Assembly (NCBI RefSeq): GCF_947490415.1
Contig: NZ_CANLGX010000004.1
Span: forward strand, 310,001-374,000
Source: an uncultured Eudoraea sp.
GTDB taxonomy: Bacteria; Bacteroidota; Bacteroidia; Flavobacteriales; Flavobacteriaceae
Direction of reading: 5' to 3'
DNA: 64,000 bases
The notes under the pieces were generated by a model. It saw only the letters and a program-made list of their open reading frames with translations. It made no database searches and was not told the origin of the DNA. Shown here in pieces: positions 28,591 to 37,481 of this stretch. How positions within the stretch are numbered: the stretch's first letter is position 1; each line of letters opens with the position of its first letter. Made by a program: the position numbers and the translations under genes.

Positions 28591-29253
28591 ATGAAAAAAT
28601 TACTTTTTATTTCCCTTTTTGCCTGCGGCACTTTAATCAATGCCCAAAAAAATGTTTACGAAAGCAGTAAATTTGATGACCTAAGTAAGGATCATAATGT
28701 GCTGGCTATTATTCCATTTTTTACTCATCTTGCATTAGAGGAAAATATTACCAAAGAAGAATCAAAGAAGTTAGAAGAAAAAGAAGGCTATGCCGTACAG
28801 GATGCCCTGGAGACTTATTTTGGACTGGGAAAGAAAAAGAAAAAATTTACTGTAGATTTTCAAAATATTAAAAACACCAATGCCATTCTCGCCAAAAAAA
28901 ACATTACTTACAATAATATAGACACCTATACCATTAAAGAACTTTGTGAAATACTTGAGGTGGATGCTATTATAAGTGGGAATTTGGACATAAATATCCT
29001 GATTTCTAAAGGAATTCCGGTTGAGTTTAGCTTTATGGACTATATCCTTGGTGATGCTAATTACGGTCGAATCGGTATTAAAATAAGTGATGGAAAAACC
29101 GGTAAATTACTTTGGAAATACGAGAATGAAATCAATAAAAAATCAGGAAGAAATACAGCCGACCTGATTGATAAAATGATGAAAAGACTGGTGCGTAAAT
29201 TTCCATATGACAAGGAAAGGTTGAGAATGAATAAAAATCCTAAGTCTGATTAA
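28591..29253 (+). CDS. Secreted protein of unknown function
   Basis: 220 residues with signal peptide (KKLLFISLFACGTLINA-Q). The region LAIIPFFTHLALEENIT... and the later AIISGNLDINILIS and IGIKISDGKTGKLLWKYENEI resemble the layout of small CsgG/TolB-N-like domains, in which the final strand follows an SDGKTGKLLW turn. I cannot assign a family. It lies 10 bp after the TonB receptor gene and may be the last member of that operon. Its 3' end overlaps the convergent cysteine desulfurase gene by 14 bp. Confidence 0.75.
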   Translation: MKKLLFISLFACGTLINAQKNVYESSKFDDLSKDHNVLAIIPFFTHLALEENITKEESKKLEEKEGYAVQDALETYFGLGKKKKKFTVDFQNIKNTNAILAKKNITYNNIDTYTIKELCEILEVDAIISGNLDINILISKGIPVEFSFMDYILGDANYGRIGIKISDGKTGKLLWKYENEINKKSGRNTADLIDKMMKRLVRKFPYDKERLRMNKNPKSD

Positions 29254-30388
29254 ACTCTTTCAAAACCTCAACCACATAATCTACTTCTTCGCTGGTGTTA
29301 TATTTTGAAAACGAAAACCTGACAGAGGGCTTTTCCAGTTCTTCCTCAGACAAAATTTCTGCAAGTACATGTGAACCACCATTGGCACCGGATTGACAGG
29401 CACTCCCCTCTGAGCAAGCAATCCCTTTAAGATCCAAATGAAATAAAAGCATTTGAGATTTCTCTTTACTAAAAGGCAGGCAAACATTCACCAAAGTATA
29501 AGTACTCATTTCCAAGTTTTCCGAATATCCGTTAAATTTAACCTCAGGTATAGCTTCTTTGATTTTTTTGATAAAATATTCTTTCAATCCGCAAATATAT
29601 TTTTTTTCCTCTTCCAGATTATCATAGGCAGAAACGAACGCTTCTTTTAACCCGACAATATTATGAAATGGTTCTGTTCCTGCCCGATATCCGCGTTCTT
29701 GAGAACCGCCCAGTATTAGAGGTTCTATATTAGTGTTTTTCCTTATAAAAGCAAACCCAACCCCTTTAGGTCCATGAAATTTATGAGCTGCGGCCACCAT
29801 AAAATCAATAGGTGTGGTTTGTACGTCCCATTTGAAATGACCGATAGATTGAACTGTATCTGAATGGAGAAGAGCCCCCTTTGATTTACATATCAATGCT
29901 ATCTTATGAATATCCAAAATATTCCCAATTTCATTGTTTACATGCATTAGACTGACCAATTTTTTTGAATCATCTGCTACTAACAACTGCTCCAAATGTT
30001 TAAGGTCAGCATTACCAAAACTATCAAGGTCAACGAATTCAATATTGGTTCCAAATTCCTTCTGCAGGGCCTCTGCCGTATGCAATACGGCATGATGCTC
30101 TATTTTTGAAGTAATAATAGTTTTTACTCCCATATCCCTGACTGCACTTCTTAAGATCATATTATCTGCTTCGGTACCGCCTGATGTGAAAATAATCTCA
30201 GAAGGTTGGGCATTCAAATATTTGGCAATTGTCTTACGTGCTTGCTCAATTTCTGTTTTGGCGCTTCTTCCAAATCCGTGAGTAGAAGAAGGGTTGCCAT
30301 AAGAGTTGACCAGGGCATCCTGCATTTTTGCAATTACTTCTGCCCGAACGGGGGTTGTAGCGGCATTATCAAAATAGATCTTTTGCAT
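29240..30388 (-). CDS. Cysteine desulfurase (NifS/IscS family)
   Basis: 382 residues, cytosolic, PLP-dependent class V aminotransferase fold. It starts IYFDNAATTPVRAEV and shows FTSGGTEADNMIL, the PLP lysine in AAHKFHGPKGVGF and the catalytic Cys in CSEGSACQSGANGGSHVL. It removes sulfur from cysteine as a persulfide for Fe-S cluster or tRNA thiolation. No isc/suf genes are adjacent, so whether it is the IscS or NifS housekeeping form cannot be told. It overlaps the opposite gene at its 3' end by 14 bp. Confidence 0.94.
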   Translation of the reverse strand: MQKIYFDNAATTPVRAEVIAKMQDALVNSYGNPSSTHGFGRSAKTEIEQARKTIAKYLNAQPSEIIFTSGGTEADNMILRSAVRDMGVKTIITSKIEHHAVLHTAEALQKEFGTNIEFVDLDSFGNADLKHLEQLLVADDSKKLVSLMHVNNEIGNILDIHKIALICKSKGALLHSDTVQSIGHFKWDVQTTPIDFMVAAAHKFHGPKGVGFAFIRKNTNIEPLILGGSQERGYRAGTEPFHNIVGLKEAFVSAYDNLEEEKKYICGLKEYFIKKIKEAIPEVKFNGYSENLEMSTYTLVNVCLPFSKEKSQMLLFHLDLKGIACSEGSACQSGANGGSHVLAEILSEEELEKPSVRFSFSKYNTSEEVDYVVEVLKEFNQT

Positions 30389-30503
30389 GTATAAGTCGTG
30401 TATTGAGAAACAAGGCCAAAAATAATCGAAATAAACTTAAACTCTTCATAAAATCAACTCAATGCACTAGGATAATAGCCTTAAATTCATTTAAATTTGA
30501 GGC

Positions 30504-31010
30504 ATGAACAGAATATTATTAATTTTTATTTTGTGCTTCTTCAGCTCATGTGATGATGGTGATCTAATAATTGAAACGATAGATTTTAACGATACCAGTA
30601 TCACATTCTGTGAATCTACCACAACTGTTAACAGCACGCTATTTTTTAAACTCAATACAGCCGAAGCTTTAATTCTTGAGTTGCAAAGTGGCCTCTTAAA
30701 GAATGAAGTTTCTGCAGATACAATAAAGAGTGCAATTCCGGGGCAATCCCTGTTAACATACCGGACTTTTTCCGACAATGTCTCTAAAAATTATTTCTGT
30801 GATGCGGTACCGCCAATCACACCAACTGTAGTTGAGGAGTTTGAAGGACAAGGTGGAGAAGTATTTATTACAACAGTGCAAAGTGAAAATGATACAACGA
30901 TCTATGAACACAAAATTGAATTAAGTGGTATTTCTCTTGTAAATTCAGAAGGTCTGAGGATAACAGACCTGATAATTAATGATTTTGGCACCATAACTAC
31001 CAAAGAGTAA
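30504..31010 (+). CDS. Hypothetical lipoprotein
   Basis: 168 residues with a lipobox near residue 16 (LCFFSSC) followed by Asp-Asp, a combination frequent in surface-exposed Bacteroidota lipoproteins. The mature part has two Cys (ITFCES and KNYFCDAV) that could form a disulfide. I recognise no domain. A TAAATTTG (30492-30499) lies just upstream but only 4 bp from the ATG, so it is an uncertain promoter. The gene is convergent with the Smr gene, 5 bp away. Confidence 0.75.
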   Translation: MNRILLIFILCFFSSCDDGDLIIETIDFNDTSITFCESTTTVNSTLFFKLNTAEALILELQSGLLKNEVSADTIKSAIPGQSLLTYRTFSDNVSKNYFCDAVPPITPTVVEEFEGQGGEVFITTVQSENDTTIYEHKIELSGISLVNSEGLRITDLIINDFGTITTKE

Positions 31011-31015
31011 CGCGT

Positions 31016-31564
31016 TCAAGAATTCTGATAAATATAGACTTCAGTAGCCCCTAAGCCATATTTTTGATAATCTGCATCATAGTATTTTACATTTTCGTAC
31101 CGTTTAAATAAATAATTCAATTCTTCTTTAAGAACACCGGCTCCAACACCATGAATAAACACAACTTTTTGTATTCTTTTGCGAATGGCAAATTCAAGTT
31201 GTCGTTTAGCAGTTTCCAGTTGTATATTCAGCATATCATAATTGGTCATTCCCTTTGAAGAAGAAATGAGTTGGTGAATATGCAGATCAACTTCCATTTT
31301 GGGCGCACTGCGCTCTTTTGAGCTAACTTTTCTGATTTTTGGTTTCCCTGCCTGTTCCTTGACTGACTTCACCTGGGCAGCTTCTAAGTTGCTTACTTTT
31401 ATGGAATTCATTCCTACTATATGCATCAATTCAGATGTTGTAAAATCCATATCAAACCCTTCTTCAGTTCGTATAGTTATAAAATCGTCCATAATATTTA
31501 TAACTATCCCTGTAATGTTGTCGTCTATGACTTCTACCCGGTCTCCTTCTTTAAAATTTCTCAT
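31016..31564 (-). CDS. Smr-domain protein (DUF2027/MutS2 C-terminal-like)
   Basis: 182 residues. The N-terminal part FKEGDRVEVIDDNITGIVINIMDDFITI is an SH3-like small beta-barrel (DUF2027 type). The C-terminal Smr domain contains VDLHIHQL and the HGVGAGVLK loop. Smr domains are nucleases acting on branched DNA or on mRNA of stalled ribosomes. The protein lacks the MutS ATPase part, so it is a stand-alone Smr protein rather than MutS2. It follows a 55-residue membrane protein gene by 16 bp. Confidence 0.88.
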   Translation of the reverse strand: MRNFKEGDRVEVIDDNITGIVINIMDDFITIRTEEGFDMDFTTSELMHIVGMNSIKVSNLEAAQVKSVKEQAGKPKIRKVSSKERSAPKMEVDLHIHQLISSSKGMTNYDMLNIQLETAKRQLEFAIRKRIQKVVFIHGVGAGVLKEELNYLFKRYENVKYYDADYQKYGLGATEVYIYQNS

Positions 31565-31580
31565 TGTCCATTCTCATTAT

Positions 31581-31748
31581 TTACTCATCTGTTTTTGACC
31601 AAACTTTCGAAGATTTATAAATTCCGAACATCAGTAAAATTATTCCAATACACATGGCATACTCTTTCTTCACCAATTGGTCTCCTGTTGCCATAATAGT
31701 TGTACCTGCGATGATAAGCAAAAAATAAATGATTCGATTTGTTTTCAT
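31581..31748 (-). CDS. Small membrane protein, 55 residues
   Basis: A short gene on the minus strand, from ATG at 31746-31748 to TAA at 31581-31583. The product begins MKTNRIIYFLLIIAGTTIM and has two hydrophobic stretches, the second CIGIILLMFGIYKSS, with a charged linker and a charged C-terminus. It is 16 bp upstream of the Smr gene on the same strand and divergent to the DUF2752 gene. The family is unknown; the two-helix hairpin pattern and codon use support a real gene. Confidence 0.72.
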   Translation of the reverse strand: MKTNRIIYFLLIIAGTTIMATGDQLVKKEYAMCIGIILLMFGIYKSSKVWSKTDE

Positions 31749-31791
31749 TCCTCAAAAATAATAGTATTTTTCAGTTGATTAATCTGCCAAA

Positions 31792-32097
31792 ATGAAAATC
31801 GCTTCATCTATCCTGCTTTTTATAAATGAAGATTATATGCTACCCTGTATGAATAAACAGCTCTTAGGCATAGAATGCACTGGCTGTGGTATTCAAAGGG
31901 CTGCTGTTTTGCTCTTTCATGGTGAATTTGTTGAGGCTTTTAAAATGTATCCCGCAATTTATCCTTTAATACTACTTATGGGTTTTCTGTTGTTGGATAA
32001 TTTAATGACCATAAAATACGCAAATAAGATTAGTATATTCTTAATGATAGCCACGGTAACAACAATTCTGATCAACTATATTTTAAAATTTTTATAA
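31792..32097 (+). CDS. DUF2752 family membrane protein
   Basis: 101 residues with two to three membrane helices. The diagnostic motif is LLGIECTGCGIQRAAVLLFHGEF, a version of the CPTCGMTRA motif of DUF2752. The function is unknown. It is 15 bp upstream of a CCC-motif membrane protein gene and 43 bp from the divergent small membrane protein. Position and spacing suggest a three-gene transcript of small membrane proteins. Confidence 0.88.
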   Translation: MKIASSILLFINEDYMLPCMNKQLLGIECTGCGIQRAAVLLFHGEFVEAFKMYPAIYPLILLMGFLLLDNLMTIKYANKISIFLMIATVTTILINYILKFL

Positions 32098-32112
32098 TTA
32101 AACCAATACTTC

Positions 32113-32439
32113 ATGGAACAACAAAAACTACCAAATGTAACCATAGCCATTGTACTGGCAATTCTTTCATATCTATGCTGCTGTTTTGGTGGCCTTCCGG
32201 CGGCCATTCTTGCAGGTATTGCTTATTTTCTGGTGTATAAGGATGAAAATAAGTATAAAGAAAATCCGGAAATATATTCCAACTACAGCCAGCTTAAAAC
32301 AGCTAAAATTTTAGCGATCATTGGAATAGTTCTGGGAATTGTTTGGTTTGCCTGGGCCCTATATTCAATTTCTGCTATTGGCGGCTGGGACGCCTACATG
32401 GAACAAGTTAATGAAATGAGAGAACAATGGGAGCAATAA
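32113..32439 (+). CDS. CCC-motif membrane protein (first of two paralogues)
   Basis: 108 residues with two membrane helices. The Cys run LCCCFGGLPAAILAGIAYFL in the first helix and the cytosolic loop ENPEIYSNYSQLKTAKILAIIG define the family (DUF4190-like in layout). It resembles the next gene: a Cys-rich helix, then NPxxYSxY, then a GRI/KIL-type second helix. The function is unknown. Confidence 0.85.
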   Translation: MEQQKLPNVTIAIVLAILSYLCCCFGGLPAAILAGIAYFLVYKDENKYKENPEIYSNYSQLKTAKILAIIGIVLGIVWFAWALYSISAIGGWDAYMEQVNEMREQWEQ

Positions 32440-32461
32440 CTCTCCTCGAAAAATATATTTT

Positions 32462-32761
32462 ATGAATCAACAGCCTTTACCCGGTGCGAGTAATGCCTTA
32501 ACAATGGGCATTATTTCAATCATAGGAGCCATCACTTGCTGTGGTCCTTTTGCAATAATATTTAGCATTATTGGTTTAAGCAGTGCTAATAAAGCAGAGG
32601 GTCTCTATCAGAGTCATCCCCAAAATTATTCGGGATATGAAAGTGTCAGAAGCGGCCGTATTTTGTCTTATGTCGGAATGGCCCTGGCCCTAATATACCT
32701 CGTATTCGGGATCCTTTATTTCGGAGTTATAGCTGCTTTCATTACCAGTGAATATTTTTAA
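32462..32761 (+). CDS. CCC-motif-like membrane protein (second paralogue)
   Basis: 99 residues. The first helix contains ITCCGPFAIIFSIIGLSSA; the loop SHPQNYSGYESVRSGRILSYVG corresponds to NPEIYSNYSQLKTAKILAIIG of the preceding protein, so the two are diverged tandem duplicates. It starts 22 bp after the first copy and is followed by a strong terminator. The function is unknown. Confidence 0.82.
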   Translation: MNQQPLPGASNALTMGIISIIGAITCCGPFAIIFSIIGLSSANKAEGLYQSHPQNYSGYESVRSGRILSYVGMALALIYLVFGILYFGVIAAFITSEYF

Positions 32762-32788
32762 AAAGACAATTTAACGGATTAGACTTAC

Positions 32789-32821
32789 AAAAAGGGCCCT
32801 CATGCTGAGGGCCCTTTTTTT
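32789..32821. terminator. Bidirectional terminator between the CCC-motif pair and recQ
   Basis: A 9-bp perfect stem GGGCCCTCA (32794-32802) with TGAGGGCCC (32806-32814) and a TGC loop is preceded by five A and followed by seven T. It can end transcription from both convergent genes. Confidence 0.9.
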
Positions 32822-32845
32822 GTTACTAATGATATGCTATTTGTC

Positions 32846-35047
32846 CTAATTGGCAACCTCGCTCATAAATTTTAAACGGTAAAGTCGCAATTCTTCATCT
32901 TCATATTCACCATCAAATTCTTTTTGTGCTTCTTCTATATTGTCTGATTCAGCTTCCAAAAAATATTCATGAATTTCACCCTGTTGATCCTCATCCAGTA
33001 TCTCGTCTATCCAATAACCAATATTCAATTTAGTACCGCTAAAAACTATTTGTTCCATTTCCTTTACTAAATCCTGCAATTCAAGACCCTTTGCAGAGGC
33101 AATATCATCCAAAGGCAACTTCCTATCCACATTCTGAATAATATATAACTTAAGAGCAGAATTAGCTCCGGTACTCTTCACAACAAGGTCATCGGGGCGA
33201 ATTATTTCATTCTCCTCAACATAGGTTTTAATAAGAGACAAGAAGGGCTTTCCATATTTTTTTGCCTTACCCTCACCCACTCCATAAATATTTAACATTT
33301 CCTCCATGGAAATAGGGTATTTCAGGGCCATATCATCAAGGGAAGGATCCTGGAATATGACAAAAGGAGGGATATCCAATTTCTTTGCTTCACTTTTCCT
33401 GAGGTCTTTAAGTAATCGCAATAATTTTTCATCTGCAGCACCTCCTGCACTTTTAGCAGCAGTAACTATGGCTTGATCATTTTCTTCGTTATAAACATGA
33501 TCCTTTGTCATCATAAAAGAAGTAGGGTTCTCAAGAAAAGAAGATCCCGCATTGGTAATGTGCAATATACCGTATTGTTCAATTTCTTTTTTGAGTAATC
33601 CCGCAACCAGAACCTGCCTGATTAATGCCATCCAGTAACCTTTGTCTTTGTCAGATCCAATGCCAAAAAAAGGTTTTTCATCAGTTTTGTGAGAAGCAAT
33701 AAGAGCATTAGTAGAACCTATAAGTGCCAAAACAATTTCTTTGGCCTTAAACTTTTCTTTAGTGCCCCGCACTACTTTGATTAGCTTGACAACATTTTCC
33801 TTCGCTTCTTCCTTTTTCTTCGGGTTTCTGGCATTATCATCCATATCTGCACCATCGCCATTCACCTCATCAAATTCTTCTCCAAAATAATGAAGAATGA
33901 ACTTTCTTCTGGACATAGATGTTTCGGCATACGCAACAATTTCCTGAAGAAGGGCGTTCCCAATTTCCTGTTCAGCCACCGGTTTTCCGGACATAAATTT
34001 CTCCAACTTTTCCACATCCTTATAAGAATAAAATGCGAGGCAGTGACCTTCACCTCCATCTCTGCCCGCACGGCCGGTTTCCTGGTAATAACTTTCAATG
34101 CTTTTGGGAATGTCATGATGAATTACATAGCGTACATCTGGCTTGTCTATTCCCATTCCAAAAGCAATAGTTGCAATGACCACGTCCACATCTTCCATAA
34201 GAAACATATCCTGATACCTGGAACGTGTCTTGGCATCAAATCCTGCATGATAAGGTACAGCACTCACCCCATTAACCTGCAATACTTGGGCTAAGGCTTC
34301 AACTTTTTTCCTGCTTAGACAATAAATTATTCCCGATTTACCGCTATTCTTCTTTACAAAACGAATAATATCTGCATCAACATTTTTTGTCTTAGGCCTT
34401 ACTTCGTAGAATAAATTGGGCCTGTTAAATGAAGCTTTAAAAACTTTCGCGTCTGTAATAGCAAGGTTCTTAATAATATCTTCCTGAACCTTTGGGGTAG
34501 CTGTTGCTGTTAAACCAACGATGGGGATGTCATCGCCCAGCCGGTTTATTATAGCTCTTAGATTTCTGTATTCCGGTCTGAAATCGTGTCCCCACTCAGA
34601 AATACAATGCGCCTCGTCTACCGCCACAAACGAAAGAGGTACAGATTGTAAAAAATCTACATACTCTTCCTTCGTGAGGGATTCGGGTGCTACATAAAGC
34701 AATTTTGTTATCCCGTCTAAAATATCTTGTTTTACTTCCTTTACCTGAGTTTTGGTTAATGAAGAATTCAGTACATGAGCAACACCGTGATGTGATGAAA
34801 CACCCCGGATTGCATCAACCTGATTTTTCATTAGTGCTATTAAAGGAGATACCACAATAGCAGTTCCCTCTTTTATAAGAGCAGGAAGCTGATAACAAAG
34901 TGATTTTCCACCTCCGGTAGGCATAATTACAAAGGTGTTTTTGTTTTGAATGACGTTTTTTATAACATCTTCCTGAAGTCCTTTAAATTTGGAAAAACCA
35001 AAATACTTTTTTAGCGCCGCATGTAGTTCAATTTCATTCAAAATCAT
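32846..35047 (-). CDS. recQ: ATP-dependent DNA helicase RecQ
   Basis: 733 residues. Helicase motifs are Walker A MPTGGGKSLCYQLPAL, DEAH (AVDEAHCISEWGHDFRPEY), TATATPKVQEDI and QETGRAGRDGG. A winged-helix RQC region and a later HRDC-like part (ISMEEMLNIYGVGEGKAKKYG) follow. The RQC zinc-binding region is altered: the place of the usual CRRKxLLxYFGE...CxxCDxC reads SRRKFILHYFGEEFDEV with no following Cys. RecQ unwinds DNA 3'-5' in recombination repair. The length is longer than E. coli RecQ, with an acidic C-terminal extension. Confidence 0.95.
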   Translation of the reverse strand: MILNEIELHAALKKYFGFSKFKGLQEDVIKNVIQNKNTFVIMPTGGGKSLCYQLPALIKEGTAIVVSPLIALMKNQVDAIRGVSSHHGVAHVLNSSLTKTQVKEVKQDILDGITKLLYVAPESLTKEEYVDFLQSVPLSFVAVDEAHCISEWGHDFRPEYRNLRAIINRLGDDIPIVGLTATATPKVQEDIIKNLAITDAKVFKASFNRPNLFYEVRPKTKNVDADIIRFVKKNSGKSGIIYCLSRKKVEALAQVLQVNGVSAVPYHAGFDAKTRSRYQDMFLMEDVDVVIATIAFGMGIDKPDVRYVIHHDIPKSIESYYQETGRAGRDGGEGHCLAFYSYKDVEKLEKFMSGKPVAEQEIGNALLQEIVAYAETSMSRRKFILHYFGEEFDEVNGDGADMDDNARNPKKKEEAKENVVKLIKVVRGTKEKFKAKEIVLALIGSTNALIASHKTDEKPFFGIGSDKDKGYWMALIRQVLVAGLLKKEIEQYGILHITNAGSSFLENPTSFMMTKDHVYNEENDQAIVTAAKSAGGAADEKLLRLLKDLRKSEAKKLDIPPFVIFQDPSLDDMALKYPISMEEMLNIYGVGEGKAKKYGKPFLSLIKTYVEENEIIRPDDLVVKSTGANSALKLYIIQNVDRKLPLDDIASAKGLELQDLVKEMEQIVFSGTKLNIGYWIDEILDEDQQGEIHEYFLEAESDNIEEAQKEFDGEYEDEELRLYRLKFMSEVAN

Positions 35048-35279
35048 TGCAAATTTAGTATATCGAGTCTGCTATTATAGTGATATTCGTTATTAAATTT
35101 AAGATATATCTTCTTGTTTTCAGGAAGGTGAAATGATAAATTATATTGTTTGTAGTTTAGAATCTCCTATAAAATAAGTTTATGTAATTTTGTTTTCTTA
35201 AATATAATACATTCTTTTAAAATCTGTTTACTTATTAAGTTAATTTCTAAAACCGTAAACACATAATTTTAGAACCATA

Positions 35280-36245
35280 TTGAGCAATCACAAAGCTATA
35301 TTGGCTACGGCTAAAAATACCATCATAACTGAAAGTGACGCCATTGCGCACTTGTCCACACTTTTAGATGATCAATTTGCAAGTACTGTAAATTGCATTT
35401 ATGAATCAGTTGGGCGTGTAGTAATCACAGGTATTGGCAAAAGTGCTATCATAGCCTCTAAAATAGTAGCTACTTTAAATTCTACAGGGACACCGGCAAT
35501 TTTCATGCATGCAGCTGATGCTATACATGGTGATCTCGGCACAATCCAGAAAAATGACGTAGTGATCTGCATCTCGAAAAGTGGGAATACCCCTGAAATA
35601 AAAATGTTGGTACCGCTTATTAAACTGGGAAATAATAAGTTAATTGGAATGTGTGGCAATTTAGATTCTTTTCTTGCTGAAAATGCAGATTTTGTTTTAA
35701 ACACTTTTGTGAAAAAAGAAGCCTGCCCAAATAACCTGGCTCCAACAACCAGTACTACTGCACAACTCGTAATGGGAGATGCGCTCGCTATCTGTCTTTT
35801 GGAATTGCGGGGATTCAGCAGTCAGGATTTTGCTAAATATCACCCGGGAGGAACTCTTGGTAAAAAACTCTATCTGAGAGTATCCGATATTGTAGGAAAC
35901 AATTTAAAGCCTCAGGTAGGCGTTGATGCCGATGTAAAGCAGGTTATTATTGAAATTTCTGAAAAAATGTTAGGCGTGACTGCTGTTATTAGCAATGACA
36001 AGATCGTTGGAATTATTACAGATGGCGATATCAGGCGGATGCTTAACAAATACGAAAATATAAATGGCCTGAAGGCGAAAGATATAATGACAACTAATCC
36101 TAAGACGATTGGCGCAGACGTCCTTGCCATTAAAGCTTTGAAAGAAATGCGCTCTAAAGGCCTATCTCAATTATTAGCTGTAGATGGAGAAGACTATGTA
36201 GGCGTTGTTCATTTACATAACTTAATTAATGAAGGAATACTTTAA
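35280..36245 (+). CDS. kdsD: Arabinose-5-phosphate isomerase (KpsF/GutQ/KdsD)
   Basis: 321 residues from a TTG start at 35280; no in-frame ATG lies close, and the N-terminus LSNHKAILATAKNTIITESDAIAHL aligns with the normal start of the family. The SIS sugar-isomerase domain (ITGIGKSAIIASKIVATLNSTGTPAIFMHAADAIHGDLG) is followed by two CBS domains (about 205-321). It converts ribulose-5-phosphate to arabinose-5-phosphate, the first step to the KDO of lipopolysaccharide. The stop overlaps the tatC ATG by one base. Confidence 0.92.
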   Translation: MSNHKAILATAKNTIITESDAIAHLSTLLDDQFASTVNCIYESVGRVVITGIGKSAIIASKIVATLNSTGTPAIFMHAADAIHGDLGTIQKNDVVICISKSGNTPEIKMLVPLIKLGNNKLIGMCGNLDSFLAENADFVLNTFVKKEACPNNLAPTTSTTAQLVMGDALAICLLELRGFSSQDFAKYHPGGTLGKKLYLRVSDIVGNNLKPQVGVDADVKQVIIEISEKMLGVTAVISNDKIVGIITDGDIRRMLNKYENINGLKAKDIMTTNPKTIGADVLAIKALKEMRSKGLSQLLAVDGEDYVGVVHLHNLINEGIL

Positions 36246-37084
36246 TGGCAAAAGCATCTAGCGATCCTAATGAAATGTCCTTTTTGGACCATCTGGAAGA
36301 ACTGCGGTGGCATCTTATTCGGTCAACAATTGCGATCGTTTTGATTGGTCTGGTTGCTTTTGTAATGAAGGACTTTATTTTCGATACTGTAATTTTCGGA
36401 CCGAAAAAACCAGATTTTCCTACCTATGGTGTTTTCTGCAAACTTTCAAAGTTGCTCGGTTTCAGTGAAGCGTTTTGTTCCAATGAACCTATTTTTACCG
36501 TTCAGAGCAGACAAATGGCAGAGCAGTTTTCTGCCCACATATGGACTTCAATCTGGGCTGGGTTCATAATTGGTTTCCCCTATATTCTCTATGAAATGTG
36601 GAAATTCATCAGCCCGGGATTATACGATAAGGAGCGTAACAACTCAAGGGGTTTTATATTTATTGCTTCTTTCCTCTTTTTTATGGGTGTCCTTTTTGGG
36701 TATTACGTAGTTGCCCCGCTTTCAATAAATTTTTTAGGTGGCTATTCTGTAAGTGATGAAATTGTGAGGGAGATTGATTTGAGTTCATATATCTCTACTG
36801 TTAGGGCAGCTGTTATCGCCTGTGGTTTAATATTTGAACTGCCAATTATTATCTTCTTTCTAACCAAGGTAGGCTTAGTAACCCCGGAGATACTTAGGAA
36901 GTATCGAAAAATAGCCCTGGTTATTGTGCTCATAATATCAGCGGTAATTACACCTCCGGACGTGGCAAGTCAGATTATTGTGGCTGTTCCTGTTCTTATA
37001 CTTTACCAGATCAGCATCTACATTTCAAAAGTTGTAATACGGAGAGAAGCAAAAAAACAAAATAAAAATGTCAAATCCAGTTGA
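36245..37084 (+). CDS. tatC: Sec-independent protein translocase TatC
   Basis: 279 residues with six membrane helices. The conserved N-terminus MSFLDHLEELRWHLIRS and the loop FISPGLYDKERNNSRGFIF are TatC hallmarks. TatC recognises twin-arginine signal peptides; at least two Tat-type signals occur in this window (the Gfo/Idh/MocA proteins at 4599 and 48282). It overlaps kdsD by 1 bp and the AhpD-like gene by 17 bp, so it lies in an operon. Confidence 0.95.
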   Translation: MAKASSDPNEMSFLDHLEELRWHLIRSTIAIVLIGLVAFVMKDFIFDTVIFGPKKPDFPTYGVFCKLSKLLGFSEAFCSNEPIFTVQSRQMAEQFSAHIWTSIWAGFIIGFPYILYEMWKFISPGLYDKERNNSRGFIFIASFLFFMGVLFGYYVVAPLSINFLGGYSVSDEIVREIDLSSYISTVRAAVIACGLIFELPIIIFFLTKVGLVTPEILRKYRKIALVIVLIISAVITPPDVASQIIVAVPVLILYQISIYISKVVIRREAKKQNKNVKSS

Positions 37085-37418
37085 AGAGTTTAATGCCTAC
37101 CGTTCTAAAATGAACGGGAAATTATTAGCCGATAATAACAAAATAATAAAGAGAATCTTCAACCTGGACACGAACGCGTATAGCGAAGGTGTTTTGGACG
37201 TTAAAACCAAAGAATTTTTAGGTCTTGTAGCGTCTGCTGTATTAAGATGTGATGACTGTGTTAAATACCACTTAGAAAGCTGCTATAAGCATGGTGCCTC
37301 CAAAGAAGAAGTCATGGAAACCTTGAGTATTGCAACCTTAGTTGGTGGTACAATTGTTATTCCGCATTTACGGAGAGCTTATGAGTATTGGGAACAACTG
37401 GAGTTGCAGGAAGGTTAA
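37068..37418 (+). CDS. Carboxymuconolactone decarboxylase/AhpD-like protein
   Basis: 116 residues. The AhpD-like motif is LRCDDCVKYHLESCYKHGASKEEVMETL, with a CxxC pair and following His. Such proteins have either peroxidase-linked redox or decarboxylase activity; the CxxCxxxH form suggests redox. The gene starts inside the tatC end (17-bp overlap). No peroxidase gene is adjacent. Confidence 0.85.
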   Translation: MSNPVEEFNAYRSKMNGKLLADNNKIIKRIFNLDTNAYSEGVLDVKTKEFLGLVASAVLRCDDCVKYHLESCYKHGASKEEVMETLSIATLVGGTIVIPHLRRAYEYWEQLELQEG

Positions 37419-37481
37419 AAAAACTATAATTCTGAACAGTAGAAACTAGAATGGCTTAGATTTGAAAGATAATTCTTCTGA

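Noticed and set aside
35185-35192. TAATTTTG as a promoter element of kdsD
   Set aside because: No TTG or TTTG at the correct distance upstream, and the site is almost 90 bp from the start codon.
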